A DNA stretch of 64,000 bases from Acholoe squamosa (GCA_949317995.1 OX439044.1:14388141-14452140); one strand, 5' to 3'. Positions 20,178-31,451 are shown, counted from the stretch's first letter. A program made the numbers and translations. Notes: generated from the letters alone by a model not told the origin.

Positions 20178-20556
20178 TGTGGCGGAGACGGAGGGGCCGT
20201 TGGCGGAGCCGAAACCATCCTGGTGTGGGGGCGGCGAGGCCAGCGGTCCTGAAGTAACGCGGTTACGTCGGCAATAGTAGTCGGCGGAGGAGATCCTCCG
20301 ACGCTGGCCTGCCGTAAAGCAGGCCGGGGTCGGAGTATCTGCCTATGTATAAATAAGGGAGTTGTTACTCCGATCAGTTAGTTCCGAGTTGCAGACAGAG
20401 AGGAGCAGAACTCTAAAAGGCTTACCTCCGGATTAATATATACACGATACAAGACTTAGATGGTGTGGCGAGGACTGCCAGGAAATAAAAGACACTGAAG
20501 TCAAGCTGTCGGAGTTGTGTAATTCTTTATTAACCATAGAGTCGGAAAACGCTACA
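20178..20556 (+). repeat. 3' LTR
   Basis: 379 bp; reads base for base like the 5' LTR. TATA box at 20348 and AATAAA at 20484-20489. Followed by 'atct' and then the (AT)n microsatellite. Confidence 0.93.
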
Positions 20557-20557
20557 A

Positions 20558-20560
<3 letters not shown>

Positions 20561-20644
<84 letters not shown>

Positions 20645-20645
20645 T
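20561..20645. repeat. (AT)n microsatellite
   Basis: An almost pure AT run with two ATGT interruptions; the right-hand half of the tract split by the retrotransposon. Confidence 0.85.
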
Positions 20646-20807
20646 TATTTATTAGTTAATTTACTGCTGGTTAACATGTCGCTTGTACAGTCAGAATATG
20701 GGCTTGGGAAGAAAGCTTTCCCCTTCCCCATAAGCTGTGATACCTAGCCTAGCAGTAGAGGTTTGCTCCTTGCTGGCCTCGTGATAAATCAATCCAGAAA
20801 TATTATA

Positions 20808-21099
20808 CCGTAATCTCCCGCGTATAAGGCGCACCTCGCGTATAAGGCGCACCTAGAGTTGAAGAATATTGTAAAAAAAATCAAAAAATCATAACTTTGG
20901 TTCTACTGAATGGATTTTCAAAATTCAAAAAACTATGTGTAGCTAGGGTCCCCCGCACCCCCTTGAAACCCCCTCTGTCATTTTTTTGAGGTAAGGGGAG
21001 TGTAACATATCAAAAGAAAGCTCTTGGTGTCCCCCTTTCGGATCCAGGAAGTACTAAAACCTCGCGTATAAGACGCGCCTTATACGCGGGAGATTACGG
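20808..21099. mobile_element. TA-flanked MITE with CCGTAATCTCCCGCG ends
   Basis: The inverted ends CCGTAATCTCCCGCGTATAA are flanked by TA (20806-20807 and 21100-21101). 'Ctcgcgtataaggcgcacc' steps are repeated inside both arms. 292 bp, non-coding. A TA duplication suggests a Tc1/mariner-type mobiliser; that is inference. Confidence 0.8.
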
Positions 21100-21826
21100 T
21101 ACCTTCACTTAGATTATGTAGGCTTAAATGGTATATTTAATGGTAATTTTTAAACTGAGTTGTACTTTAATAGGCTAGCTTATTTTTGCCAATTGGTACC
21201 AAACATTTGCAGATGGATGCCTTTGACCAATATTTTGTAGGCACTTGAGATACCATTTTACCCAATCAGCATTTGTCATAGAGTAGATAGGATGAGACAG
21301 AAATAGCTGCAGCAAATTTTTTAGTTATCAATCATTTAATCGCCTCAGTGCAACAAGGATGTATCTGCATATTTCAAGTTTCGGCCAAAGATGGGTTGCA
21401 ATTACTACATACAGTTGACACAACCTTATTGCATTGGGGCCTGTATACACATATATCATAGACAGAGCTCCAATAGTTTCATAGAAGGTAGCTCTATACG
21501 GGTCAATAGATGTTATAAAAACAGAAAAAAAAACTCAATTTTGCTAAAGGGAATGTCGCAGCTATTTTGCGCAATATTGACGCAAAATTGCCGTTCATGC
21601 AAAAACAAGGAGCCAAGAAGAAAGGGTACACTAATGTGTTTTGCAAAGGAATGCTGCCACCCTGTGCCGCCTATAGTGGAGCCCTGGCAATACTTCAAAG
21701 CTCCCAGTATAGTGGACTCAGGTCCCAAGATACATGCACAGCCACTGCTGTCACAGCAAGAGGGTGGATCAAAGTTGGATCGACCGGCAGTTTGAAGCAT
21801 GGCTGGAGAGATGGTTAGCTGAGAAA
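21100..21826. other. Non-coding sequence
   Basis: No gene seen. Overlapping ORFs on both strands at 21391-21818 lack coherent protein features and are not called. Confidence 0.45.
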
Positions 21827-21990
21827 ATATTCTTACTCACTTGAGTCTAGATCCAGACTCAGGTAATGTCGCCATAATTAATGAGTATGGTTTGAGACTC
21901 AGCCTGATCCTTGGATGATACTCAGGCAAAGCTAGAGTATCACAACAGGATCAGCCTCAGGATCTGCCTGAGTATCATCCAATTGCACCC
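21827..21990. repeat. Partial fold-back element (same family as 32298-32546)
   Basis: CACTTGAGTCTAGATCCAGA and the following 'ggtaatgtcgcca', 'gatactcaggcaaag' and 'gatctgcctgagtatcat' blocks match the 32.3-kb element, but the right arm is missing. A truncated copy. Confidence 0.65.
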
Positions 21991-23414
21991 AGTAAACACA
22001 AATACGTTGTATAATTGTAAAACATCAAAAATATGTTATATACATTTAGATTACACGTAGATGTTTCAGCCTATTTACGTATATCCTCAATGTAGATTAA
22101 TGTATGAACGTGTATGCAGATGTATGTCTTATCTACATATAAGTAGATTTAGTAAATATAACTCTTTGTCACAAGAATTTAAGAAGAGAAAGTATGTTCT
22201 TTAGACATAAACTAGTGCCTTCGGCACAAGGGAAGTGGGGTAGCAGCAATGATTTTTGAGATTTTCTTTTAAGTATCTAGGCCTCGACCTACTCATGAGA
22301 CACACAAACTTGCAGCCCTCTGGTGTATTGCATTAGAAATGTGTAACTTAGCAGTGTGTTACCTAGCAACGGCACATTACTTAGCAACATTGAGTAACAT
22401 AGCAACAGCAAACATTTTTACCCTCTCACAGCAGATGCTCTCGGAGGTTTGAATTTCTGTAAATTTCTCTTGAACTACCCATCAGATCTTAACAAATGAC
22501 ATATCATATGAAAGGTCTTGGTGAGTAGAATCCAGATCTATAATCGGTGATTAGTTCCCATGATAACTTCATTCAGGAGAGGCGCCAATTTGATATCCAA
22601 GATGGCCGAAAATGTAGGAAAAAAAGCTCTGATGATTTTGAGGCTAGAGGCTATTGTTTGAAATACTCTGTGGTTTTTTTTTTATTTACGATTGAATCTA
22701 TGATTTACTTGATAGGACGACACTTTTATTATGTATGGGTCCCTCAAAATATTATTAACTATGAAAATTTGGAGAAAAATCCAGTTAATTTTGAAAAAAA
22801 AGTACACACTTCTATCTAGCCTCTTTTAGTTTATCTGTTCCTGGCAAGCAGTCAAGCTTATTTCAATGGGGTGGGAACCAGCGATGAACTAATGCCTTTT
22901 TATATATAGGGTAATGATTTTCTGTATACTCCCAAAATGAATATAAATATATATTTCTCTATAACTTTTGATTATATAGGTGTTATGTTCTCAAATCATT
23001 CTTTTCCTCCTGGTATAATATCCAGGGCTCGGAGACGTAAGCCCCAGTCTACAACATTACTGATTATTTGGTTCCACTAACTTTACCAAAACGGCTACCC
23101 CGGAAGTTGTCCGCTTTGACGTGGGATGTTCCCGTAGTTGGCCACTTACACTCTATCTGACAGAAACCAGCGAAAGTGACCCAGTGAATAAGAAAACAGT
23201 AGAAGATGTGTGACAAGCACAGAGTAACAACGGTAGGAGTTGCAATGCTTTTGGCGCATGGTGGCGCCACTTCTTTTTCATGCGAGCAGCGCCGCAGGCC
23301 CTGGTTATCATTACAAACTACTCACATTTGTAAAATCTCATAGTAAATCTCAGTAAACACTAAGTAGACACTAAGTAAATCTTTACATAAATGCCAAGTT
23401 CAATCGCTTCAACA
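21991..23414. other. AT-rich non-coding sequence, probable intron
   Basis: No gene or clear repeat seen. The ORF at 22547-22819 is low-complexity and not convincing. Confidence 0.45.
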
Positions 23415-23534
23415 CTCGTTCATGAGGGGGGCTGTGTATGACCTATACTGTGTGTTGTATTAGGTGATAAGGGAGGCTGTATATGACCTATACTGAGTGT
23501 GGTACAAGTTGGTACAAGGGAGGCTGTGTATGAC

Positions 23535-23693
23535 TGACTTAGCGGATTGTCCAATGGGTGCCGCCATTGCTGAAGCTGGTTCCCAGCTATTATCACTGAT
23601 AATAGCCATCTGATGGGTACTTCTGCCCCCTAGAGGACCCCAGTGAATAGCTGGTGTTATTTCATTGGCTGATAATTAAACCAGCTAAGTCGG
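23535..23693. mobile_element. Short palindromic insertion in the minisatellite
   Basis: 'Gacttagc' at the left and 'gctaagtc' at the right form short inverted ends, and the interior is unlike the minisatellite. It breaks a repeat unit at '...gtatgac', and the unit resumes at 'tatactgtg'. The exact boundaries and duplication are not resolved. Confidence 0.5.
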
Positions 23694-24580
23694 TATACTG
23701 TGTAAAGTACTAGCTGGTGAGGGAGGCTATGTATGACCTATACTGTGTGTGGTACTAGTTGATGAGGGAGGCTGTGTGGGGCTATGACCTATACTGTATG
23801 TGGTACTAGTTGATGAGGGAGGCTGTGTGGGGCTATGACCTATACTGTTTGTGGTACTAGTTGGTGAGGGAGACTGTGTGGGGATATGACCTATACTGTG
23901 TGTGGTACTAGTTGGTGAGGGAGACTGTGTGGGGATATGACCTATACTGTGTGTGGTACTAGTTGTTGAGGGAGGCTGTGTGGGGATATGACCTATACTG
24001 TGTGTGGTACTAGTTGGTGAGGGAGACTGTGTGGGGCTATGACCTATACTGTATGTGGTACTAGTTGTTGAGGGAGGCTGTGTGGGGATATGACCTAAAC
24101 TGTGTGTGGTACTAGTTGGTGAGGGAGACTGTGTATGACCTATACTGTATGTGGTACTAGTTGTTGAGGGAGGCTGTGTGGGGATATGACCTATACTGTG
24201 TGTGGTACTAGTTGGTGAGGGAGACTGTGTATGACCTATATTGTGTGTGGTACTAGTTGGTGAGGGAGACTGTGTATGACCTATACTGTGTGTGGTACTA
24301 GTTGGTGAGGGAGGCTGTGTATGACCTATATTGTGTGTGGTACTAGTTCATGAGGGAGGCTGTGTAAGACCTATACTGTGTGTGGTACTAGTTGGTGAGG
24401 GAGACTGTGTATGACCTATACTGTGTGTGGTACTAGTTGATGAGGGAGGCTGTGTGGGGATATGACCTATACTGTTTTTGGGTACTAGTTGGTGAGGGAG
24501 GCTGTGTAGGACCTATACTGTGTGTGGTACTAGTTGATGAGGGAGGCTGTGTGGGACTATGACCTACACTGTGTGTGGTA

Positions 24581-25470
24581 GGGGAAAGTTGCCTAATTTG
24601 GACCCCCTAAGAACTTTTTCCTGTCCAGTGATTATTTCTATGAATTTGAATGTAAAATTTATACATTTTGTGATGGTACCTTATAGCTTTATGGTCATAG
24701 CATAGAAATCTAGGAATTTGAATTACTCTAGTCAGGGTGTGCAATTTAAAATCAAAGCCTAATGGTCCAATTTAGGCACCTGGTTGCCTAAATTGGACCA
24801 GTTGGTATCCTAATTTGGACCAATATGCACTATTGTTCTGTATTTCCTTTTATATATTTTTCATTATATTGAAAAATATATAAAACTAAGGAACTTTTGA
24901 TATATGATATCAGATGTCCTCTTAGTGTTTCTATCAATATCCTGTGAATTTGCTTTGTATTGGAGTAAGAAAAAGGTTACACATTGATCCAATTTAGAAA
25001 ACTAGGCATAGGCCCCACCGGGTGGTCCAATTTAGGCAACTAAATTGGATCCAATATCACAACTATGGTCCAATTTAGGCAACTCAAGCTGGTCCAATTT
25101 AGGCAACTTTTCATCTTTCTCATTGATAATTTGTTTTCTAAAACATGACAATGGTTTTTATCAAATTTCATTTTAGTCTAAAAGTATAATTTGACATCTA
25201 AAAATTTTAAAGGATTTTGAAAAAAATGTTGCCTAGCAACCAGGAGGGCTTAAGTAAGTGGTGACGCAAATAAGATCAAGAGGTCCAAAAACAATTTTCC
25301 ACGAAAAATGTGTATAAAATTTCAGAAAAATTACATTTTTGGAAGTTATTAGGAAGTTTAGTGATATTGACTAAAACATGGCAGCATTGGAACCTAGTTC
25401 CTTTTACTGCCACTAGGGGAAACAAGGGTGGTCCAATTTAGGAGCCGGTCCAAATTAGGCAACCTTCCCC
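24581..25470. mobile_element. TA-flanked non-autonomous DNA element, copy 1 (890 bp)
   Basis: Ends are GGGGAAAGTTGCC and GGCAACCTTCCCC, flanked by TA (24579-24580 and 25471-25472). Removing the element and one TA restores a normal minisatellite unit (tgtggta-ctagttgg), so the insertion and its 2-bp duplication are well supported. The interior carries repeated TGGTCCAATTTAGGCAACT units on both strands. No transposase. A TA duplication fits the Tc1/mariner group. An inverted copy is at 37803-38865. Confidence 0.9.
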
Positions 25471-27020
25471 TACTAGTTGGTGAGGGAGGTTGTGTGGGGT
25501 TATTGCCTATAGTTTGTGTGGTAATAGTTGGTGAGGGGGGCTGTGTGGGGCTATGGCCTATACTGTATGTGGTACTAGTTGGTCAGGGAGGTTGTATGAG
25601 GTTATGACCTATGTTGTGTCCATGAGGGGGGCTGTGTATGACCTATACTGTGTGTGGTACTAGTTGGTGAGGGAGGCTGTGTGGGACTATGGCCTATACT
25701 GTTTTTGGGTACTAGTTGATGAGGGAGGCTGTGTGGGGCTATGACCTATACTGTGTGTGGTACTAGTTGATGAGGGAGGCTGTGTAAGACCTATACTGTG
25801 TGTGGTACTAGTTGATGAGGGAGGCTGTGTATGACCTATACTGTGTGTGGTACTAGTACTTCTACTTATAGTACAGAGATTGTCTATATACTGACATGTA
25901 GGGTAAACCCACATCTATGTAACTGGCCATAAGCCTATTAGCTAATCCCCTTTCCTAGCCCAGCACTTGTTGCTAAAGATCCAGGGGTTGTGACGATATT
26001 GGTCCTAGCTGGTGACAGGGGAGTCCCACTACTATATACATAAACTTAGGGTTCCCCACCCTTATACATAGAGTAAAGTGTACCACATGTCTAAATAAGT
26101 TATACCCAGTGATAGTATAGTAGGTTAGCATTAAGATAGTGTTTACAGAAAGAGAATCCATCTATTATTCACTGAGTTATGAGGAAATTAGCACAGGAAG
26201 GTATAGGCTTGATGGATGCAGGCCGCTCACAGTGAAAACATTCGCCCGTCTACGCTCGGCCCACTCGCGTAGCTACTGTATGTGGTACTAGTTAGTGAGG
26301 GAGGCTGTGTGGAACTATGACTTATACTGTGTGTGGTACTAGTTGATGAGGGAGGCTGTGTAGGACTATGACCTACACTGTGTGTGATACTAGTTGGTGA
26401 GGGAGGTTGTGTGGGGTTATTGCCTATAGTTTGTGTGGTACTAGTTGGTGAGGGGGTGTGTGTGGGGCTATGACCTATACTGTATGTGGTACTAGTTGGT
26501 CAGGGAGGTTGTATGAGGTTATGACCTATGTTGTGTCTAGTGCTAGTTCATGAGGGGGGCTGTGTATGACCTATACTGTGTGTGGTACTAGTTGGTGAGG
26601 GAGGCTGTGTGGGACTATGGCCTTTACTGTATGTGGTACTAGTTGGTGAGGGAGGCTGTGTATGACCTATATTGTGTGTGGTACTAGTTGGTGAGGGAGG
26701 CTGTGTATGACCTATATTGTGTGTGGTACTAGTTGATGAGGGAGGCTGTGTATGACCTATATTGTGTGTGGTACTAGTTGATGAGGGAGGCTGTGTGGGA
26801 CTATGACCTATACTGTGTGTGGTACTAGTTGATGAGGGAGGCTGTGTGGGACTAAGACCTATACTGTGTGTGGTACTAGTTGATAAGGGAGGCTGTGTAT
26901 GACCTATACTGTTTGTGGTACTAGTTGATGAGGGAGGCTCTGTGGGACTAAGACCTATACTGTGTGTGGTACTAGTTGGTGAGGGAGGCTGTGTGGGGTA
27001 TGACATACATACTTTGTGTG

Positions 27021-27434
27021 GTACTATACCTGATGGGGAGGCCATCCAACATATATGCATCGTTCGACAGTTATGCCACTGCCTATAGTTAGAGGTGTTC
27101 CTATAGTGTTCCCCGCCTTCTTAGCTCCAGCAGACATAAGAGGCATGTGGGGGCTCTTTAGACTCTAGGCAGAGTCGGTAGACTGAAAATACTTTAGACA
27201 TAGTATAGGGGTCGCAACAAAATCATCAACAAAAAGGACCTATAATTTGATCGATCATATTTTCAATAACACATCTGGTACTTATAACGTCCCATATGTT
27301 TTCAAGTAATTTATTTGTCTCAAATGTATTCTCCTTTTGCTTTAAATACAGCTGAGTGAACTGCAGGGCACGTCGGGAGTCAATGTCTAAGGCATTGAGA
27401 AAGCAAGTATTACAAAGGATCTACAATTGTTGTG
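27021..27434 (+). promoter_or_regulatory. Splice acceptor and 5' leader of the first zinc-finger gene
   Basis: A pyrimidine-rich 'ttctccttttgctttaaatacag' gives an acceptor at 27350-27351; exon sequence begins at 27352. The leader has an upstream ATG (27383) in another frame whose 41-codon ORF runs past the main start and stops at 27508. That could lower translation of the main ORF. No TATA box is seen here, so the promoter must lie upstream. Confidence 0.6.
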
Positions 27435-29399
27435 ATGAAACAACCTGGAGACAAGGGCCACCTATGCGTAGACTGTGGCAAAAGATTTACTTCAGCACGT
27501 TATTTTAAGTTACACGTGATGACCCATTCAGGAAATAAATCCCATTTCTGTTCAGACTGTGGTAAAGGATTTGTTACTGGAGGTAGCCTTAAAACTCACA
27601 TGCTGACACATAGTGATGTCAAAACACATTTGTGTTCAGAATGTGGTAGAAGATTTCTTCTTGCAAGTTCTCTGAAAACACACATCATGACCCACACAAG
27701 AGAGAGACCCCATGTGTGTTCAGAATGTGGCAAAGGATTTATTCAGTCTACTGCCCTAAAGTCGCATATGAGGATACATACAGGAGAGAAACCCTATGTG
27801 TGCTCTGAATGTAATATGAGCTTTGCCCATCAAAGTAGCCTCAAGGCACACATGATGGACCACACTGGGGAAAAACCACACAAATGCCCTAAGTGTAACA
27901 AGGCGTTTAAATCAAAAGGTGGCTTGAAAAAACACATGGTAAGCCACACAGGTGCCCAGCCATATGTATGTTCAGAATGTGGAAAAGGATTCGGTCTTTT
28001 GGGTAATCTAAAACACCATATCAAAAGAGTCCACACTAGAGAGAGATCTCATGTGTGTCCAGACTGTGGAAAAGCATTCAATACCAAGAGTGCTCTTGAA
28101 ATACATGCAAACATTCATTCGACAGAGCAGAAATATGTGTGTGCTGATTGCGGTAAAGGATTCAACGCTATTAGTAACCTAAAGCGTCACATGATAATTC
28201 ACACAGGAGAGAAACGCTATAAGTGTGAAGACTGTGGGAAAAGGTTCACATCTTCAACATATCTAAAAGAGCACATGCTGATCCACACAGGAGAAAAGCC
28301 TTATGAATGTCCAGATTGTGGTAAAATGTTTCGCGTGAAGGCAAAGATGAAAAAACATATGCAGGTACACAAAGTGGAGAAACCCTGTGTGTGTTCAGTG
28401 TGTGGTGTGAGTTATAAGAACAGATACAATCTCAGGATTCACATGAGATCACATGATGAATCGATAACCTACTACAAGTGTGCTCTGTGTCCCAAACAGT
28501 ACATGCAATCTGCAAACCTGAAGCTGCATATGAAGAAGCACAAAGGACAACAGACACAAGGTGATGGGCCATGTTTTGCTGAAGATGAACTGCAGAATGT
28601 CATGGCGATTCGTGAAAATAAGAATCCATGCGAGCGTTTAATTACTGAAGGTGATATTGCAGAAATAAGGATATCTGCAAAGGTTCACAAAGTTGACAAA
28701 CTAAGAGAGTGTTTTGTCTCTCTGAATAGGCTAACCTTGCATCCTTTAGATGAGAACAGGAAGAGCAATTGCCAGGTGCAGGACCCACCACTAAAAGCAA
28801 TCAATGTCAATACCAGGCCCTATCACTTGAACAAGCAGTACTCTTCAGACTGTGGTAATAAATTCAAAGGTCTTGGTTCACAGAGGAAGCTCATAGAGCA
28901 CAAGAAGCTTCACACTGGAAAGAATCAATATGGGTCTTCAAACTGCTATAAAGAATCGCTGTATTTGTCAAATCTAAAGAGACATAAAAACTCTCACACA
29001 AGGGAGAAAGAAAATCTCAAACTAAAAACAAATCTGGCCCAGTCAACTGATATTGAGACTTACATTAGGAGTGATCCGGAAAATATCAACCCAGGCTCAT
29101 TAGATCTGAAGTGTAGTGCTCAGCAGAAATCTAACATTTCATTGCCGACTCCAAAACACAGGATATCTAAATATGTCCACTGCTCAATATGTGTTTGGGG
29201 ATTTCATGATCCTCTTAGTCTTGTGAATCACCACAAATCACACTCAAGACCAGACAATGCTCCTACAAGCAGCTTGCCACAGGAAGTGTCAATTTCACCA
29301 TATGGAAAGTGTGAGAAATGTGTGCGAGGCTTTGAGAAGTTATCAAATCTGATACAACATTTAGAGTATGTGTGTCATTGTACTGATTGTCATCTCTGA
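27435..29399 (+). CDS. C2H2 zinc-finger protein 1 (13 canonical fingers), 654 aa
   Basis: ATG at 27435 is the first methionine of the finger ORF. Residues about 9-372 hold 13 consecutive C2H2 fingers, many joined by TGEKP-type linkers, though several linkers are degenerate. A linker region includes CFVSLNRL. Two decayed fingers (SSDCGNKF and GSSNCYKESL, about 472-522) each lack a first cysteine. The C-terminus (about 579-654) has the family module: HCSICVWGF ... H-x3-H, then KCEKCVRGF ... HLEYVCHCTDCH. The array should bind a long DNA site in the nucleus. No KRAB, SCAN or BTB domain is visible in this exon; an N-terminal domain on an upstream exon is not excluded. Single-exon array, same strand as its three paralogues. 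Confidence 0.92.
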   Translation: MKQPGDKGHLCVDCGKRFTSARYFKLHVMTHSGNKSHFCSDCGKGFVTGGSLKTHMLTHSDVKTHLCSECGRRFLLASSLKTHIMTHTRERPHVCSECGKGFIQSTALKSHMRIHTGEKPYVCSECNMSFAHQSSLKAHMMDHTGEKPHKCPKCNKAFKSKGGLKKHMVSHTGAQPYVCSECGKGFGLLGNLKHHIKRVHTRERSHVCPDCGKAFNTKSALEIHANIHSTEQKYVCADCGKGFNAISNLKRHMIIHTGEKRYKCEDCGKRFTSSTYLKEHMLIHTGEKPYECPDCGKMFRVKAKMKKHMQVHKVEKPCVCSVCGVSYKNRYNLRIHMRSHDESITYYKCALCPKQYMQSANLKLHMKKHKGQQTQGDGPCFAEDELQNVMAIRENKNPCERLITEGDIAEIRISAKVHKVDKLRECFVSLNRLTLHPLDENRKSNCQVQDPPLKAINVNTRPYHLNKQYSSDCGNKFKGLGSQRKLIEHKKLHTGKNQYGSSNCYKESLYLSNLKRHKNSHTREKENLKLKTNLAQSTDIETYIRSDPENINPGSLDLKCSAQQKSNISLPTPKHRISKYVHCSICVWGFHDPLSLVNHHKSHSRPDNAPTSSLPQEVSISPYGKCEKCVRGFEKLSNLIQHLEYVCHCTDCHL

Positions 29400-31377
29400 T
29401 TGTGTGCATAACAGCTAGAGCTGATCAGGATACTAATTTATGGTTATTCTGATTTTACTCTTATGTGTGAGTTTCCAAGGCCTAGAAAATGTATGTGTTC
29501 ACAAAATGCTATTCTTTTCTGCTACTTTATCAGGGAAAAAAAAGAAAAGGGAAATCATCCAACTGTGGTCTTTTATATTTTGCTATGAAGAAAATTTACC
29601 TAACCTATTCATTTTCAAAACCATTTCCGAAATGTGTCCATTAATTTCTAGGCCTTATTGAAGATGACTTGAATGTAGTTTTTGTGTGTGTTTCTAGTAT
29701 CTGCTAGTATTAGTGGCATTGAGAAATGTTGGTAAATGTTAGTAAATGATTGCAAGCTACTTCAGTGGTGAAGAAGTGATATGGTGTACCTTTGTGGTCA
29801 ACTTTAGACTGGATGCAGTCCCTGAACTCTCCTTCCAACGTCACTATACCCCAAATGCCTCTCCTCCTCTGGCTGCTGAGCTCAATTCACTAGAGGTCTT
29901 CTTAATTTTTCTGTTTAAAACGTGAAATCATTTCAATTTTTATTTCAATTCTCTTGCATTAAAATTGAGAGACTTGAGCAAGTCTATGGTCAACTGTACA
30001 TAGTATTATTACCTTTTTTATCAACTGAGTTACATCAGCATGTTATGTGTCAACAAATATCCATGTAGTTCTTATCGATCATTCATTGACTGATCCAGTA
30101 TTTTATAAAGCAGGAAGACCAACAATTGTTTAAGCCACTGTTTTGGCTGAATGTTTGAGTTAAAAAGCACTGATGTCACTTTTCATGGTGTACCAGGAAT
30201 TACTAGTTTTGGTGGGTATAATCACCATGGTGCATTGGAGCATCAACCCTTTGAGAGGGTACCAGTCAAATTCACCCATTTAGATGAATAGATAAATAGA
30301 GAAAACTAAACGACCATTGTGTACGAGGTGGCCGATCCACCACAAGGCGAGGATCGGCCACCGAGGGCACCAGGGGAGTTTAGTTCTCTATTTATTTTAT
30401 GTTTTTAGAGGGTTTAATTAACTGAAAATTGAAAAAATCTGTTACCGTAGTTCCCCGTACGTGCAGCTGTCTGCCATTTTGTAATGTTTAAATGCGCCAG
30501 GAAAGAGGCTGCAGTACCGGATCGGCCGCTGTGGTGGATCGGCACACGTTACGCCACTCAGGGTGTGGCGATCAGCCCCACAATGCTATCTCTATGGGAA
30601 GAAGTTATTCACATAAAATAATATTTATAATCTAAGTGAGTACATTGTATTCCCACCAGGTTTTTGGGCAAGTATAAACATAACAATAATGATCATTATA
30701 GAAAGGGTAGTGTATCCAACATAAAAGGTTATAGTTTAATCTAAAGAAACATATGGAAGTGCAGGATGATGGGCTTAACCTTATTCTGTGGATCAAAATA
30801 ATCAGGATGTACAGGAGGGTGTAACATTTAAAATACAAGCAGTCACTCTCAAACGGTAAATTTGGACCAATGTCCCACTCAGAATACCAGACACAATACA
30901 TCACAAAATGAAGGACTGTAGCATGATGAATTAAGGGTGTGTAGCAAGACATATAGTGAATCATTGGTGGACATGGCACTTAAGACAATGCATACATGGT
31001 TTTGTGGAACTTTCAAATCTCATGTTTTATTTCAACAATGCCAACTCTGATGCATTTGGTATATTGTCATAGCCTCAGAGACTGCAACAGGGATCACAAT
31101 AAAGGGTATTTCTAAAATGAACTTCATGCAATGATTAATAAAAGAGAATGTGGTAACCTACCTGGTATGTTATCTTGAGTCTATTTTCAAATTATCTAAC
31201 TATTTGGGCCTGGACAGTGCTTTTTTGCTCATAACCCCAGTTCCTTATCCAGCCATAACGCACTATCAGACCTTTTCTTCGTCTTCAAGAAGCTGCTGGT
31301 TTCAATCCGGACATGTTAATAAATTGGCGAAGCATACAAAGTCAACAACGCCATAGTTTTCCAGTTAAAACCATTTA
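29400..31377. other. 3' flank of zinc-finger gene 1 and non-coding spacer
   Basis: No second gene seen. The 3' UTR presumably lies in the first part, but no convincing AATAAA was found close to the stop. About 30325-30565 is locally GC-rich, with inverted 'ggccgatcc' / 'ggatcggcc' words. Small ORFs elsewhere are not protein-like. Confidence 0.45.
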
Positions 31378-31451
31378 GGGTTCAACGGGGAATCGATCCC
31401 CGGCCGCTGTGGCAGGAGGCAAGCTTGCTGTCCACTATACCAAGTCTACCG
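31378..31451 (-). other. tRNA-like sequence (degenerate, perhaps a SINE head)
   Basis: On the minus strand TGGTATAGTGG resembles an A box and GGGATCGATTCC a B box. The T-arm CGGGG/CCCCG pairs perfectly. The acceptor and anticodon stems do not pair, so a functional tRNA is unlikely. Confidence 0.4.

Larger units (their letters stand above)
11115..20556 (+). mobile_element. Ty3/gypsy-type LTR retrotransposon with accessory 3' ORFs, 9442 bp
   Basis: Two 379-bp LTRs (11115-11493 and 20178-20556) with TG...CA ends read as identical throughout. A primer-binding-site-like TGGTGACAGCGG follows the 5' LTR by 1 nt and a purine tract GGGGAGAG (20170-20177) abuts the 3' LTR. The RT - RNase H - integrase order defines Ty3/gypsy. 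The element is GC-rich with frequent GGCGGA words, unlike its AT-rich surroundings. Flanks are ATAT (left) and ATCT (right), so the target duplication is imperfect or obscured by the microsatellite. Gag and protease are broken. Downstream of integrase are about 3.5 kb of extra ORFs. Identical LTRs imply recent insertion. Confidence 0.93.
23415..27020. repeat. Large 45/51-bp minisatellite with nested insertions
   Basis: The unit is 'tgtgtggtactagttggtga' plus 'gggaggctgtgtatgaccta' plus 'tactg' (45 bp). A 51-bp form has GGGGAT inserted before ATGACC. Arrays occupy 23415-24580, 25471-25860 and 26270-27020, with many units. They are interrupted by an element at 23535-23693, a TA-flanked element at 24581-25470, and a unique segment at 25861-26270. 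A minus-strand ORF (26548-27060) encodes a Pro/Thr/Ser repeat but is only a shadow of the array. Confidence 0.92.

Noticed and set aside
21391..21818. Possible small gene (134- and 95-codon ORFs on opposite strands)
   Set aside because: No domain, no codon bias or splice context; both strands are equally open.
23415..27020. CRISPR-like array
   Set aside because: Units are contiguous without unique spacers, and the context is eukaryotic.
26548..27060. 170-codon minus ORF with Pro/Thr/Ser repeats (mucin-like)
   Set aside because: It exactly tracks the 45/51-bp minisatellite, and both unit lengths are multiples of 3, so the frame stays open by chance.
31378..31451. Functional tRNA gene
   Set aside because: Only the T-arm pairs; acceptor and anticodon stems fail.
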